Source of the DNA: Microbacterium sp. AB
GTDB taxonomy: Bacteria > Actinomycetota > Actinomycetes > Actinomycetales > Microbacteriaceae
NCBI RefSeq assembly: GCF_032878875.1
Contig: NZ_CP118157.1
Span: 1,736,001-1,800,000 of the forward strand
DNA: 64,000 bases
Direction of reading: 5' to 3'
The translations under genes were made by a program, and so were the position numbers. The number at the start of each line of letters is the position of its first letter. Positions within the stretch are counted from its first letter, which is position 1. The notes under the pieces were generated by a model. It had not been told where the DNA came from and searched no databases. It was given only the letters and a program-made list of their open reading frames with translations. Positions 15,936 through 24,908 of this stretch are shown piece by piece.

Positions 15936-17150
15936 ATGCGTGATCGTGGTCGGGCGCCGGGGATCCGAGTGGCGGCCTCGCCCGTCGGGCGTCGCGAGCT
16001 GCGGCTGCTCGGGGCCGGGGTGATGCTGATCGCGGCGTGCTACGGCCTGGCCCGGTACGCATACGGCTTCTTCGTGCCGGTCTTCCGCACCGCGTTCGGC
16101 CTCGACGCCGCGACCGTGGGAGCGATCGCCTCCGGCTCCTACGCGGCCTACTGCGTCGCGATCGTCCTCACCACGATCCTGATCCCGCGCGTCGGCGCGC
16201 GTTCCCTGGCCGTCGCCGCCGGGGGCATCGCGACCGGAGGCATCCTCCTGGTCGCCCTCGCCCCGAACGCCACGGTGCTCGCCGTCGGCGTGCTCGTGGC
16301 CGGGTCGAGCACGGGCGTGGCGTCGCCGCCGCTTGCCGACGCCGTCGCCCGTACGGTGAGGACGAGCGTGCGCGACCGGATGCAGACCGTGATCAACGCG
16401 GGGGCCGGCGTCGGCGTCGCCGTCGCCGGCCCGGTCGCGCTGCTCACCCACGAGCAGTGGCGGTCCGCCTGGATCTCCTTCGCGATCGCCTGCGCCGCGG
16501 TCACCGTGTACGTCGCGTTCGCCGTTCCCTCCGGCTCGCCGCCGCCCGCGGGCCGCTCGCCGAGGACCGCGCTGCTTCCCCGGCCGCTCTTTCCTGCCGG
16601 GAGCGGGCGGCTGATGGCGGCCGCCGCGCTGATGGGAGCCGCCAGCTCGGCGGTGTGGACGTTCGGACGCGATGTCCTCGTCAGCGTCGGAGGGATGGAC
16701 GAGGCGGCCTCCACGACGGCGTGGATTCTTCTCGGCGCGTCCGGCGTGCTCGGCGCCGCCGCCGGCGACCTCGCGCGACGTCTCGGGATCGCGACGGGAT
16801 GGGCGGCAGCCATGATGACGATGGGCATCGCGACAGCCCTCCTGGCCGCGTTCCCGGACCTCCCCGTCGTCGCATGGATCACCGCGGCGGCCTTCGGCGC
16901 CGTCTACATGACCCTGACCGGACTCCTGCTGATCTGGGGGACCGAGGCGTACCCGATCGCCCCTGCGGCCGGGGTCGGGCTCGCGTTCCTCGTCATGTCC
17001 CTCGGCCAGGCCGCGGCCGCCCCGATCGTCGGAGGTCTCTCCGAGGGCATGGACTCCCGGGCGGCGTTCACGGCAGCGGCCCTTGCGGCCGTCGCCGGAG
17101 CCTTCATCCGGCCGAAACGCCGCGAGCGACCGCCGGCCTCGACGTCATGA
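15936..17150 (+). CDS. MFS transporter, YbfB/YjiJ type
   Basis: A 404-residue major-facilitator protein with about twelve transmembrane helices. It has the YbfB/YjiJ-type start CYGLARYAYGFFVPVFRTAFGLDAATVGAIASGSYAAY and the central loop DRMQTVINAGAGVGVAVAGP. Members are presumed exporters of small compounds or drugs. The start at 15936 lies about 7 nt after a GGAG and fits the promoter at 15871. The much longer open frame upstream is a high-GC artefact. Divergence from a TetR repressor suggests induction by its own substrate. Confidence 0.9.
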   Translation: MRDRGRAPGIRVAASPVGRRELRLLGAGVMLIAACYGLARYAYGFFVPVFRTAFGLDAATVGAIASGSYAAYCVAIVLTTILIPRVGARSLAVAAGGIATGGILLVALAPNATVLAVGVLVAGSSTGVASPPLADAVARTVRTSVRDRMQTVINAGAGVGVAVAGPVALLTHEQWRSAWISFAIACAAVTVYVAFAVPSGSPPPAGRSPRTALLPRPLFPAGSGRLMAAAALMGAASSAVWTFGRDVLVSVGGMDEAASTTAWILLGASGVLGAAAGDLARRLGIATGWAAAMMTMGIATALLAAFPDLPVVAWITAAAFGAVYMTLTGLLLIWGTEAYPIAPAAGVGLAFLVMSLGQAAAAPIVGGLSEGMDSRAAFTAAALAAVAGAFIRPKRRERPPASTS

Positions 17151-17192
17151 GCCGCCGCCTCGCCCGGATTCGCCAGGGTCGGGCGTCGGGCG

Positions 17193-18038
17193 TCAGGCGT
17201 CGATCGTGCCCGACACGCACACGTCCGTGCGCCCGCCGATCCACAGGTCGTCCCCGTCGCCCTCGACCGTGATCCGGCCCCGCCGCCCGAGGCGCGTTCC
17301 CTGACGGGCGAGATAGGGCGTGCGCGCGCGGCCGGTGCCCGTCAGCCACTGGGCGACGGATGCGTTCAGGCTGCCGGTGACGGGATCCTCGCGCAGGTCC
17401 GCGCCCTCCTCGTCGGTGAAGAACGCCCGCAGCTCGAAGGCGGCCTCCGAGCCCTCCGGATACGGGCCGACGACGCCGATGCTCGCCAGCCCGGTCGCGG
17501 TCCTGCGCGCGATATCGGGGACGATGCGGAGCACGTCGTCCGCATCCTCGAGGAGGATGCCGAGCCAGCCCGGGCCGTTGTCGACCCAGGCCATGTCGAC
17601 GGCGTGGTCCACGCCGATGAGCGCGAGGGCGTCTCGCGCCGTCCGTTCGTCGACGGGCCCGGAGCGCACCAACGGCGGCGCGCGGAACGCGTAGCGGTCG
17701 TCGTCGAAGCGCACGGGCACCAGCCCGGCCCCGCACTCCTGGACGACCTCGCCATCGCGGGCAGGCCGCCCTCCCAGGTCGATCCACGTCCGTGCCGTGC
17801 CGAGGGTCGGATGGCCCGCGAACGGAAGCTCGGCGTCGAGGCTGAAGATCCGCACCCGATAGTCCGCGCCGGGCCGCGTGGGAGGGAGGAGGAACGTGCA
17901 TTCGGAGAGGTTCGTCCAACGGGATACGGCTCTCATCTCCTCGGTGGAGAGCCCCTCGGCCGAGCCGATCACGGCAACCGGGTTCCCCGTGAACGCCTCC
18001 TCGCCGAACACGTCGATCTGACGGAATGGTCGGTGCAT
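17193..18038 (-). CDS. PhzF-family isomerase/epimerase
   Basis: A 281-residue PhzF-fold protein made of two similar halves. The N-terminal QIDVFGEEAFTGNPVAVI and the catalytic glutamate in LSECTFLL (residue 46) are present, as are DAELPFAGHPTLGTA and the C-terminal-half DPVTGSLNASVAQWL motif. PhzF-like proteins catalyse proton shifts; outside phenazine clusters the substrate is usually unknown, and no phenazine genes are present here. The ATG lies 7 nt after TATCGT, compatible with leaderless transcription. It is convergent with the MFS gene across 42 nt. Confidence 0.92.
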   Translation of the reverse strand: MHRPFRQIDVFGEEAFTGNPVAVIGSAEGLSTEEMRAVSRWTNLSECTFLLPPTRPGADYRVRIFSLDAELPFAGHPTLGTARTWIDLGGRPARDGEVVQECGAGLVPVRFDDDRYAFRAPPLVRSGPVDERTARDALALIGVDHAVDMAWVDNGPGWLGILLEDADDVLRIVPDIARRTATGLASIGVVGPYPEGSEAAFELRAFFTDEEGADLREDPVTGSLNASVAQWLTGTGRARTPYLARQGTRLGRRGRITVEGDGDDLWIGGRTDVCVSGTIDA

Positions 18039-18202
18039 GACCTCGACGATACGTCGCCGCAGGTGCGTCTCGACCCCCGGGAGCCGCGATCAGGCCACGG
18101 GCCCGCGATTGGCCCGCGGCGGAACGCGCGGACCCCCGCGCCGCCGCGTACCTCGTGAGACATCCACCCCACAGCGCCGCGGATCGCGCGTACGGTGAGA
18201 GC

Positions 18203-18379
18203 ATGTGGACAGTCATCGTGATCCTGCTCGTTGCCTGGCTCGTGCTGTCGATCGTCGGCTTCGCGTTCAAAGGCCTGCTCTGGCTGGCGATCATCGGAAT
18301 CGTGCTCTTCGTGGGCACCGTCGTCTTCGGCGTCATCAGAAGCCGTGTCAGCCGTAAGGGAGGCGGCGGAACGCGGTAG
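18203..18379 (+). CDS. Small membrane protein
   Basis: A 58-residue protein with two closely spaced hydrophobic helices (WTVIVILLVAWLVLSIVGFAF and LLWLAIIGIVLFVGTVVFGVI) and a basic C-terminal tail (RSRVSRKGGGGTR). It looks like the small hydrophobic proteins common in Actinobacteria; I know no function. The start at 18203 sits 6 nt after TACGGT, supporting a leaderless transcript. An upstream in-frame ATG at 18155 would add 16 unlikely residues. It is followed after 30 nt by the desaturase gene, so the two may be co-transcribed. Confidence 0.72.
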   Translation: MWTVIVILLVAWLVLSIVGFAFKGLLWLAIIGIVLFVGTVVFGVIRSRVSRKGGGGTR

Positions 18380-18409
18380 CGCGCTCCGTCTGCCTGTGCG
18401 GAGGACCTC

Positions 18410-19501
18410 GTGTCCGCCATCCGCTCGACCACTCCCCGGAACGGGGCTCCCCGTCGCGGGCAGAGCGAGTTCACCGCCCTGGCCAACGACATCCGCGCAC
18501 GGGGGCTGCTCCGCCGCCGATACGGCTACTACTGGACGAGGCTCGTCCTCCTGCCCGCCGTGCTCGCGGCCTGCCTCGTCGCCTTCGTCCTCATCGGCGA
18601 CACGTGGTGGCAGCTGTTCACGGCCGCCGCCCTCGCCGTCGTCCTCACCCAGATCGCGTTCCTCGGGCACGACGCGGCCCATCGGCAGATCTTCGTCTCG
18701 GGGCGGTGGAACGACTGGATCAGCCTGATCCTCGGCGACCTGCTGGTCGGGATGAGCTACGGATGGTGGCAGCACAAGCACACGCGTCATCATGCGAATC
18801 CGAACAAGGAGGGCGCGGACCCCGACATCGAACTCCCGGTCATCGCGTTGACGTCCGAGCAGAGGGAGGCGTCGCGAAGCCGCGTGTCGGCGTGGCTGCG
18901 CGGACACCAGGGGCTGCTCTTCTTCCCGATCCTCCTGCTCGAAGGGGTGTCGCTGCATGCGTCGGGCGTCCGACGGGTCCTCTCGCGTGAGCACATCGCG
19001 CGCCGATGGGTCGAGATCGTCATGCTCCTCGTCCGGCTCTGCGGGATGGGCGCGCTCGTGTTCCTCGTGCTGTCGCCCGGCATCGCGTTCGTCTTCCTCG
19101 CCGTGCAGCTCGGTCTCTTCGGGTTCTACATGGGCGTGTCGTTCGCCCCCAACCACAAGGGCATGCCGGTCGTCCCGCGGGACCTCACGTTCGACTTCCT
19201 GCGCCGACAGGCGATGATGAGCCGCGACATCCGCGGCAGCCTCTTCGTCGACACCGCCATGGGCGGGCTGAACTACCAGATCGAGCATCACCTCTTCCCG
19301 TCCATGCCGAGACCGCACCTGCGCCGTGCCGCGCCGATCGTCGCCGCCTACTGCCGACAGCACGGCGTCCCCTACACGCAGACGGGCCTGTTCGCGTCGT
19401 ACGCGATCGTGGTCCGCTACATCAACCGGGTGGGGCTGGGGGAGCGCGACGTCTTCAGCTGCCCGCTCGTCGAGCAGCGCGATCACCTGACGCCCGCCTG
19501 A
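18410..19501 (+). CDS. Membrane fatty-acid desaturase (acyl-CoA/acyl-lipid type)
   Basis: A 363-residue di-iron membrane desaturase. The three histidine boxes are HDAAH (near 94), HKHTRHH (near 127) and QIEHH (near 290). They lie between four hydrophobic helices (LLPAVLAACLVAFVLIG and others), the standard layout of front-end/delta-type acyl desaturases. It inserts double bonds into membrane fatty acyl chains using O2 and an electron donor. The GTG start has GGAGGA 4 nt upstream. It is convergent with the hypothetical gene at 19516. No ferredoxin or reductase gene is adjacent. Confidence 0.92.
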   Translation: MSAIRSTTPRNGAPRRGQSEFTALANDIRARGLLRRRYGYYWTRLVLLPAVLAACLVAFVLIGDTWWQLFTAAALAVVLTQIAFLGHDAAHRQIFVSGRWNDWISLILGDLLVGMSYGWWQHKHTRHHANPNKEGADPDIELPVIALTSEQREASRSRVSAWLRGHQGLLFFPILLLEGVSLHASGVRRVLSREHIARRWVEIVMLLVRLCGMGALVFLVLSPGIAFVFLAVQLGLFGFYMGVSFAPNHKGMPVVPRDLTFDFLRRQAMMSRDIRGSLFVDTAMGGLNYQIEHHLFPSMPRPHLRRAAPIVAAYCRQHGVPYTQTGLFASYAIVVRYINRVGLGERDVFSCPLVEQRDHLTPA

Positions 19502-19515
19502 GACGGCGGACGACG

Positions 19516-20157
19516 TCAGCCGAGACCGAAAAGCACCCCGATGAGGCTCCATGCGCCGTAGACGGCCAGTGACGCCGTGCCGACCGCTGTGACGGCGATC
19601 GCCGATCCCGTGGCATAGAGCCGCCTCCGTCGCGAATGCGCGGCCGGCACCCGGCCGCGCTCGACGATGACGTCGCGCGTCGCGAGCGCCTCCGACGCCG
19701 TCCTCGTGCTGCGCAGCTCCGCGCGGGCGAGGGGCGAGCCGGTCCACTTCTCCACGCCCCACGCGGTGGCCCGCGCCGTCTGCGTGCGCAGCGCGTCGCC
19801 CCATCCGATCTGCGCGATCGGGGCGAGTCGGGCGCTGAGTCGCCGAGCCGTGCCGGCCACGCGCTCCGCGTCGCGGAGCCCCGTCTGCGCCACATCGACG
19901 GCCAGCGCGTGCAGGCGGCGCCGGGCGCGCTTCTTGAGCCCGGGGTCGGACGCGAGCGCCTCCAGCTCGTGCATCGCGGTGCGGCTCTCGGAGAGCGCGG
20001 AACAGGCGTCGGCGAGATACCGCGCGGCCTGCCTGTCCTCCCCTGCGCCGACGAAGGCGGCCTCCTCGGCGAGCCGGTCGACGGCCTGATCGAAGGCGAA
20101 CACGGCGCGGCGCGGGTCGGGAACGCCGGTCACGCTCCGTGGGGAAGAGGCCGACAT
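19516..20157 (-). CDS. Hypothetical protein with a C-terminal membrane anchor
   Basis: A 213-residue protein I do not recognise. Residues 1-150 are soluble and strongly helical, rich in Ala, Arg and Glu, with conserved-looking blocks such as LKKRARRRLHALAVDVAQTGLRDAERV. The end carries one transmembrane helix (LYATGSAIAVTAVGTASLAVYGAWSLIGVLFG) after a basic stretch (HSRRRR). This predicts a cytoplasmic domain anchored by a tail. A good GGTGAGGTG ribosome-binding site precedes the ATG. It is convergent with the desaturase and codirectional with MarR 121 nt upstream. Confidence 0.7.
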   Translation of the reverse strand: MSASSPRSVTGVPDPRRAVFAFDQAVDRLAEEAAFVGAGEDRQAARYLADACSALSESRTAMHELEALASDPGLKKRARRRLHALAVDVAQTGLRDAERVAGTARRLSARLAPIAQIGWGDALRTQTARATAWGVEKWTGSPLARAELRSTRTASEALATRDVIVERGRVPAAHSRRRRLYATGSAIAVTAVGTASLAVYGAWSLIGVLFGLG

Positions 20158-20278
20158 GTCTGCACCTCACCTTCCTCGCGGGTTCGCGGTGACTGCCAGC
20201 TTACTTTTCCGAGAGGCGGAACGACATCGCCGTCGCGAAGATCACGGGGATCCGCAGGGAGCGCCGGGCGCCGCGGGC

Positions 20279-20806
20279 TCAGCGGCCGCGTCCGGTCGAC
20301 CCGCCGATCGTGCGCAGCGAGTCGATGAGCGCGGCGACCTGCGTCCAGCTCAGGCCGTCGAGGAGCCGGGCCTCTTCCGCGACGAGCGCGCGCATGGCGG
20401 ACTCGACGCGTTCGCGTCCGTCGGGGAGCAGCGTCACGATTCGGCTCCGCTGGTCGACCGGGTTGCCGGTCCTGACGACGTACCCGCGCTCCTCCAGACG
20501 TTCGATGCGGTAGGTGATCGTCCCGCTCGTCGCAGTCGTCCACGTCGCGAGCTGGGAAGGCGTCATGGACTGCTCGCCGGGAGAACGGCGCAGGAGCGAG
20601 AGGATGTCGAACTCCCACGCTCGCAGGCCCGACGACGCGAAGGCCGTCTCGCGGACCCGCTGGAGATCGCGGGCGACGCGACGCAGGCGGGACATGACGT
20701 CGAGCGGGGAGAGATCGACGCCGGGGAGGATCGTCGACCACGCGTCGATGATGAGGTCCACCTCGTCATCGCCGGAATGTGAGATCTCCGCGCCGGTCAC
20801 CGCCAC
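20279..20806 (-). CDS. MarR-family transcriptional regulator
   Basis: A 175-residue winged-helix regulator. The core is RAWEFDILSLLRRSPGEQSMTPSQLATWTTATSGTITYRIERLEERGYVVRTGNPVDQRSRIVTLLPDGRERV, with the wing hairpin DQRSRIVTLL. The N-terminal dimerisation helices precede it. The GTG at 20806 gives the full length; a GTG at 20800 lies 8 nt downstream of a TATGCT box and could be the leaderless start instead. The target is unknown. The 256 nt between this gene and the Met-rich gene (20807-21062) hold no other gene and may contain both promoters. Confidence 0.88.
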   Translation of the reverse strand: MAVTGAEISHSGDDEVDLIIDAWSTILPGVDLSPLDVMSRLRRVARDLQRVRETAFASSGLRAWEFDILSLLRRSPGEQSMTPSQLATWTTATSGTITYRIERLEERGYVVRTGNPVDQRSRIVTLLPDGRERVESAMRALVAEEARLLDGLSWTQVAALIDSLRTIGGSTGRGR

Positions 20807-21062
20807 CCAGCATACGGCGGGCAGGCCCGCGCGACGCGTCCGTCGAGACGCCCCTGCTCGTCCTCGGCGCCGTGAGCGACGTCGTCGAGCCGACGGCCGT
20901 CATGGCACCGGGTCCGTCCATGTTCATCCGATCGATGCCGAGCCCATCGATTCGAGCATCGACATCCGGGAAGAGCGGCCTGTAACATTTCGTCACAGAC
21001 ACACGCTTCGCGTCGATCGGGTCGAGCGTCGGCTCGCGCGGAGCGAGGAGAGCGGGCTGACG

Positions 21063-21482
21063 ATGGACATGAAGATGATGATGAGCGACATGATGGCCGA
21101 CTCACAGTCGGACACGATGATGCCGATGGATCAGGAGCTCATGCAGGCCTGTATGGAGGCGTGCATGGCGTGCGAGCAGGCGTGCACGATGTGCGCAGAC
21201 ATGGACATGGGCGGCGACATGGCGATGTCGCGCGGGATGTGCATGAACTGCGCCGACATGAGCCACACCATGATGCGCATGATGATGCGCCCCATGGGCA
21301 TGCAGATGGCCCCGATGATGGCCATGCTCGACGCGATGAAGACCATGGCGATGGCGTGCCACGACGAGTGCATGAAGCACGCCGAGATGAGCGAGCCGAT
21401 GAAGATGTGCGCTCAGGCGTGCATGGACTGCGCGAACGCCTGCGACGCGATGATGAAGAGCATGATGCCGGCCGCGATGTGA
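21063..21482 (+). CDS. Met/Cys-rich four-helix-bundle copper-storage-like protein
   Basis: A 139-residue protein of extreme composition: by my count 45 Met and 13 Cys. The cysteines lie in helix-spaced motifs (QACMEACMACEQACTMC near 30-45; CHDEC and CAQACMDCANAC toward the end), as in Csp-type (DUF326) copper-storage four-helix bundles, which bind Cu(I) with inward-facing cysteines. It has no signal peptide, suggesting a cytosolic protein. A central block (MSRGMCMNCADMSHTMMRMMMRPMGMQM) is methionine-rich, beyond what I know for the family, and could add Cu(I) sites or act as an antioxidant sink. The start at 21063 has GAGGAG about 11 nt upstream. No CopA or CsoR is adjacent. Confidence 0.85.
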   Translation: MDMKMMMSDMMADSQSDTMMPMDQELMQACMEACMACEQACTMCADMDMGGDMAMSRGMCMNCADMSHTMMRMMMRPMGMQMAPMMAMLDAMKTMAMACHDECMKHAEMSEPMKMCAQACMDCANACDAMMKSMMPAAM

Positions 21483-21531
21483 GCTGACCCCCCACCGGGC
21501 GTCGCACCCGGATCCGCGACGGGCGCCGACG

Positions 21532-21876
21532 TCAGGAGTCGCACTCGTCGCGCACGTTGAGCCACGTGTCGCCGACCGACAGCACGTGATAGCCGGCGTG
21601 CAGCGCGACCGGCTCACCGGGAAGCACGGTGCGCCGGAGGGACTCGTGGTGCCAGACGCGCGTGACCACGCGGCCGTCGAGGCCGTGCAGGTCGAGCCAG
21701 CCGTCCTCGGAGGTCGCTCCCGCGATCGCGTCGACCCATCGGCTCGGGGTCGCCGCCACCACCCGACGCTGGAGCATGTGCATGTCGTGACCCGGTCCGA
21801 CCTCGGCGCAGAGGGCGCCGGCCTCGTGGAGGCACACATCGGTGTGCTCGACGGAGACGCGGATCGGGCTGGTCAT
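21532..21876 (-). CDS. Hypothetical protein
   Basis: A 114-residue protein of unknown function with no signal peptide or membrane segment. It has a mixed beta-rich look (RVSVEHTDVCLHEAG, WLDLHGLDGRVVTRVWHHESLRRTVLPGEPVALHAGYHVLSVGDTWLNVRDE). The pattern of an EPVALHAGYHVLSVG strand pair resembles small beta-barrel or cupin-like proteins, but I cannot assign a family. AGGAG stands 9 nt upstream of the ATG. It is convergent with the Met-rich gene across 49 nt. Codon bias matches the chromosome, so it looks native. Confidence 0.6.
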   Translation of the reverse strand: MTSPIRVSVEHTDVCLHEAGALCAEVGPGHDMHMLQRRVVAATPSRWVDAIAGATSEDGWLDLHGLDGRVVTRVWHHESLRRTVLPGEPVALHAGYHVLSVGDTWLNVRDECDS

Positions 21877-22094
21877 GGCATGGGCTCCTGACAGACGTTC
21901 GGACGGAGAGGACGCCGTACGGCGTGCACTCCACGCTAGACAGGGGAGTCATCCGTGTCACGCGAGCCGTAACGGAGCGAAACGCGGCGTCGGACACAGC
22001 TGTTCGATAGGGTCGGGGAAGGGGGTCTCCGGCGTCGTGCACGGTGCGGTGTCGTCTGCGTGGCCCGCACCGCAACCGACGACAGGAGCATCCC

Positions 22095-22538
22095 ATGGCC
22101 ATCCGCCGCACAACCAAGACCGCCCTCCTCGCTGCGACGGCGCTCGCGCTGCTGCCGGCGCTCTCCGCATGCGCCGGCGGCCAGTCGGTCGCCGACGCCT
22201 GCTCGATCGTCGAGGACGGCACCGCCGAGCTCAACTCGAGCCTGACCGACATCAGCAGCTCGGTGACGGGCGGGGACAGCGACGCTCTCACGGAGCAGGT
22301 CGCCGCCGTCGACTCCGAGATCTCGGCGATCGGCGACGAGATCACCAACGAGGAGGTCAAGACGAGCTACGACGCCTTCGCCGCCGCCTTCAGCGACCTC
22401 ACGAGCCAGCTGCAGGGCATGGCCGACATCGACGTGACCGACACCGATGCCGTCACCGAGGCGACCGAGGCGATGACGGCCTCGTCGACGGACCTCCAGA
22501 ACGCGCAGGCCGACCTCACGGACACCTGCGGGTTCTGA
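22095..22538 (+). CDS. Small secreted lipoprotein
   Basis: A 147-residue lipoprotein. The signal peptide (MAIRRTTKTALLAATALALLPALSAC) ends in a lipobox LSAC with the lipidated Cys at residue 26. The mature part is helical and acidic (LTEQVAAVDSEISAIGDEITNEEV, and LTSQLQGMADIDVTDTDAVTEATEAM), with two further cysteines (DACSIV and DTCGF) that may form a disulfide joining the ends. I do not recognise the family. GACAGGAG lies 7 nt upstream of the ATG. A hairpin terminator follows at 22551. Confidence 0.8.
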   Translation: MAIRRTTKTALLAATALALLPALSACAGGQSVADACSIVEDGTAELNSSLTDISSSVTGGDSDALTEQVAAVDSEISAIGDEITNEEVKTSYDAFAAAFSDLTSQLQGMADIDVTDTDAVTEATEAMTASSTDLQNAQADLTDTCGF

Positions 22539-22550
22539 CGCCGCGACGGC

Positions 22551-22590
22551 CGAGGGTCCGTCTTCCGCCTCGGGGCGGGGCGGACCCTCG
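22551..22590 (+). terminator. Hairpin terminator after the lipoprotein gene
   Basis: Perfect 10-bp GC-rich arms CGAGGGTCCG (22551-22560) and CGGACCCTCG (22581-22590) close over a 20-nt loop, 12 nt after the stop. There is no T-run, as is usual in Actinobacteria. Confidence 0.6.
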
Positions 22591-22662
22591 CCCCCTCCCG
22601 AGGCGGCCCCGTGGGATCGGCACGTGCCTAGGCTGGGCAGGACCGCTATCGGAAGGAAGACG

Positions 22663-23310
22663 ATGTCTCGCATCCTGATCCTCGGAGGGCACGGAAAGAT
22701 CGCGCTCCTCCTCGCGCCCCTGCTCGCCGCCCGCGGGGACGAGGTGACCGGCGTCATCCGGAACCCCGACCACGCCGACGACGTCGCGGCCGCCGGGGCG
22801 ACGTCGGTGGTCGCCGACCTCGAGTCGCTCGACGTCCACGGGCTCGCAGAGCTCGTCCGCGGACACGACGCCGTCGTGTGGTCCGCGGGGGCGGGCGGCG
22901 GCGTCCCGGAGCGCACCTACGCGGTCGACCGGGACGCGGCCATCCGCTCGATCGACGCGGCGCAGGAGGCGGGAGTCCCGCGCTACGTGATGGTGTCGTA
23001 CCTGGGCGCGGGCCCGGACCACGGCGTGCCAGAGGACGACTCCTTCTTCGCCTACGCGGAGTCGAAGGCCGCGGCCGACGAGCGTCTGCGGGGGAGCGGC
23101 CTCGACTACACGATCCTCGCCCCGGGTCCCCTCACCCTCGACGACCCGACGGGCCTGATCGACGTGGCGGACCCCGGCGACGGACGTGTCGCGCGGGCGG
23201 ACGTCGCCGCCGTGGCGGCGGCGGTGCTCGCCGACCCGTCGACCGGGCGACGGACGATCGCCTTCGGCAGCGGCGCGACGCCGATCGCGGACGCCGTCCG
23301 CGGCGCGTGA
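22663..23310 (+). CDS. NAD(P)H-binding oxidoreductase (atypical SDR / NmrA-like)
   Basis: A 215-residue Rossmann-fold protein. The dinucleotide motif is ILGGHGKIALLLAPLL at the N-terminus. VSYLGAG in the middle and a YAESKAAADERLRGSGLDYTILAPGPL block follow the atypical short-chain dehydrogenase pattern (YxxxK at YAESK). Family members reduce flavins or quinones or act as redox-sensing proteins; the substrate is not predictable. The ATG at 22663 has GGAAGGA 6 nt upstream, while a longer frame from 22624 has no RBS. The end is convergent with dgt across 28 nt. Confidence 0.88.
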   Translation: MSRILILGGHGKIALLLAPLLAARGDEVTGVIRNPDHADDVAAAGATSVVADLESLDVHGLAELVRGHDAVVWSAGAGGGVPERTYAVDRDAAIRSIDAAQEAGVPRYVMVSYLGAGPDHGVPEDDSFFAYAESKAAADERLRGSGLDYTILAPGPLTLDDPTGLIDVADPGDGRVARADVAAVAAAVLADPSTGRRTIAFGSGATPIADAVRGA

Positions 23311-23338
23311 GGGGCGGCGGGTCCGCTCGCGTCCGCGG

Positions 23339-24898
23339 TCAGAGCCCCTGCCCGGCGTCCCACAGCCGCTCCGGAGAGCCGTTGATGAGCGCGTCGATGT
23401 GCATCGCCTGCGCGTCCGTGAGCGACGCGACGTAGTCGATGATGCCGCGTCCCGTCGCGCGGCGCCGCAGATCCTCCCCGTCGGCGGCGTCGACGAGCTC
23501 CGGCGACTCTCTGCGCAGGCGCGCGTAGTCCTCTGCGGCGAGATCGACGAGGTCGAGCAGGCGCCGCGGGGCGCGGCGCACGTCGAGCGGATCATCGAGC
23601 CAGGCGGCGAACCCGTCGACGAGGCGCTCGAGCACATTGGCCTGGCCGCGCTGGTACACGGCGAGATCGGGGCGGTCGAGGATGAAGCGCTGGTGCAGGA
23701 ACTTCAGCACGGCGACGTCGTGCCACGCGGTGCGGTCGAGGCTCACGTGCCCCGAGCGGATGGACGGGTCCGCGCTGACTGTGACGGAGTGCTGCAGGCG
23801 GGAGATCCACACGGCGGTGAACTGCGAGAGCGTGCGCTCGGTGAGCATCGATCCGTCGAAGGGCACGGCCAGGAGCCCGTCGATCACCTCGTCGTTGACG
23901 CGGGCGACGGCGTCGGCGAACGCGTCCTCGTCGGCGATCCACGGATCCTTCGCGGCGAGGCGCCGCCACAGCAGCTCGAGCGAACGGCCCGGCGTGCGCT
24001 CCGACAGCACGAGGTCGCCGTGGGCGGCGGCGTGGAGCGCGTCGCGGTCCCGTCGCCACGCGCGGAACTCGGCGGAGATCGTCGACTGGTTGAGCAGGCC
24101 CGCCCGGTAGAAGTCATCGAGGTCGTGCAGCGAGTACGCGATGTCGTCCGCGATGTCCATGACGGAGCACTCGACGGTCTGCTGCAGGGGGGCGATGGCC
24201 GGGTACGAGGCGCGGGCGTCGCGCATCTCGTGCGCGTCGAGCGTGAACGCCGAGAACTTGTAGGCGCCGGAGCCGGGCGCGGCGGGCGCCATCCCCCGGG
24301 GCATGACGTCCCGTCCGTCCCAGCGGTCGCCCTCGGCGCGCAGCCAGGGATATTTCAGCACGGCGGCGCGGACGGCGGCGGTGAGGTTCAGGCCCGCTCC
24401 GGCGCGGTCGTACTCGTCGAGGCGCGTGATGATCCGGAAGGTCTGCGCGTTCCCCTCGAACCCGTCGCGGAGCCCGAAGCGGTCCTTCGCGAGACGATCG
24501 AGCGACTGCTCCCCCAGATGGCCGAACGGCGGATGGCCCAGGTCGTGGGCGGCGGAGGCGGCCTGGACGACGACGGGGTCGCATCCGCCGAGCCCGGCGA
24601 CGAGACGGCCCGCGTCCCCGGTGTCGTTCGACAGCTGCACCGCGATGCCCCGGGCGACGGCGGCGACCTTGACCGAGTGCGTGAGCCGGTTGTGGACCGC
24701 CAGGCCGGCGCCCGTCTGCGCGATCACCTGCGTCACGGCGGAGAGTCGCGAGTAGTACGGCGAGAAGCGGATGCGCTCGACGTCGACGCGATACTCCGGA
24801 TGGCGCTCGCGGAGCTGATGCTCGTCGAGCGTCTCGGGCACGCGGCGTGCCGTGCGGGGGTCGTGTGCGGGGGAGGCTCCGCTGGCGTCTTCCGTCAT
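23339..24898 (-). CDS. dgt: Deoxyguanosinetriphosphate triphosphohydrolase (dGTPase), HD superfamily
   Basis: A 519-residue dNTP triphosphohydrolase that splits dGTP to deoxyguanosine and tripolyphosphate and so limits the dNTP pool. The metal-binding HD residues are in RLTHSVKVA (near 73), AASAAHDLGHPPFGHLGE (near 117) and the downstream DIADDIAYSLHDLDDFY. Family features include FSPYYSRLSAVTQV at the start and FEGNAQTFRIITRLDEY after the HD motif. Length is normal for the actinobacterial form. The ATG lies 7 nt after a TAGCAT box, compatible with a leaderless transcript. The DUF1992 gene upstream on the same strand ends 10 nt away. Confidence 0.93.
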   Translation of the reverse strand: MTEDASGASPAHDPRTARRVPETLDEHQLRERHPEYRVDVERIRFSPYYSRLSAVTQVIAQTGAGLAVHNRLTHSVKVAAVARGIAVQLSNDTGDAGRLVAGLGGCDPVVVQAASAAHDLGHPPFGHLGEQSLDRLAKDRFGLRDGFEGNAQTFRIITRLDEYDRAGAGLNLTAAVRAAVLKYPWLRAEGDRWDGRDVMPRGMAPAAPGSGAYKFSAFTLDAHEMRDARASYPAIAPLQQTVECSVMDIADDIAYSLHDLDDFYRAGLLNQSTISAEFRAWRRDRDALHAAAHGDLVLSERTPGRSLELLWRRLAAKDPWIADEDAFADAVARVNDEVIDGLLAVPFDGSMLTERTLSQFTAVWISRLQHSVTVSADPSIRSGHVSLDRTAWHDVAVLKFLHQRFILDRPDLAVYQRGQANVLERLVDGFAAWLDDPLDVRRAPRRLLDLVDLAAEDYARLRRESPELVDAADGEDLRRRATGRGIIDYVASLTDAQAMHIDALINGSPERLWDAGQGL

Positions 24899-24908
24899 CG
24901 GGACGATG

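Noticed and set aside
20807..21062. Copper operator (CsoR or CueR type) before the Met-rich gene
   Set aside because: I searched for a clear palindrome of those types and saw none I could defend.
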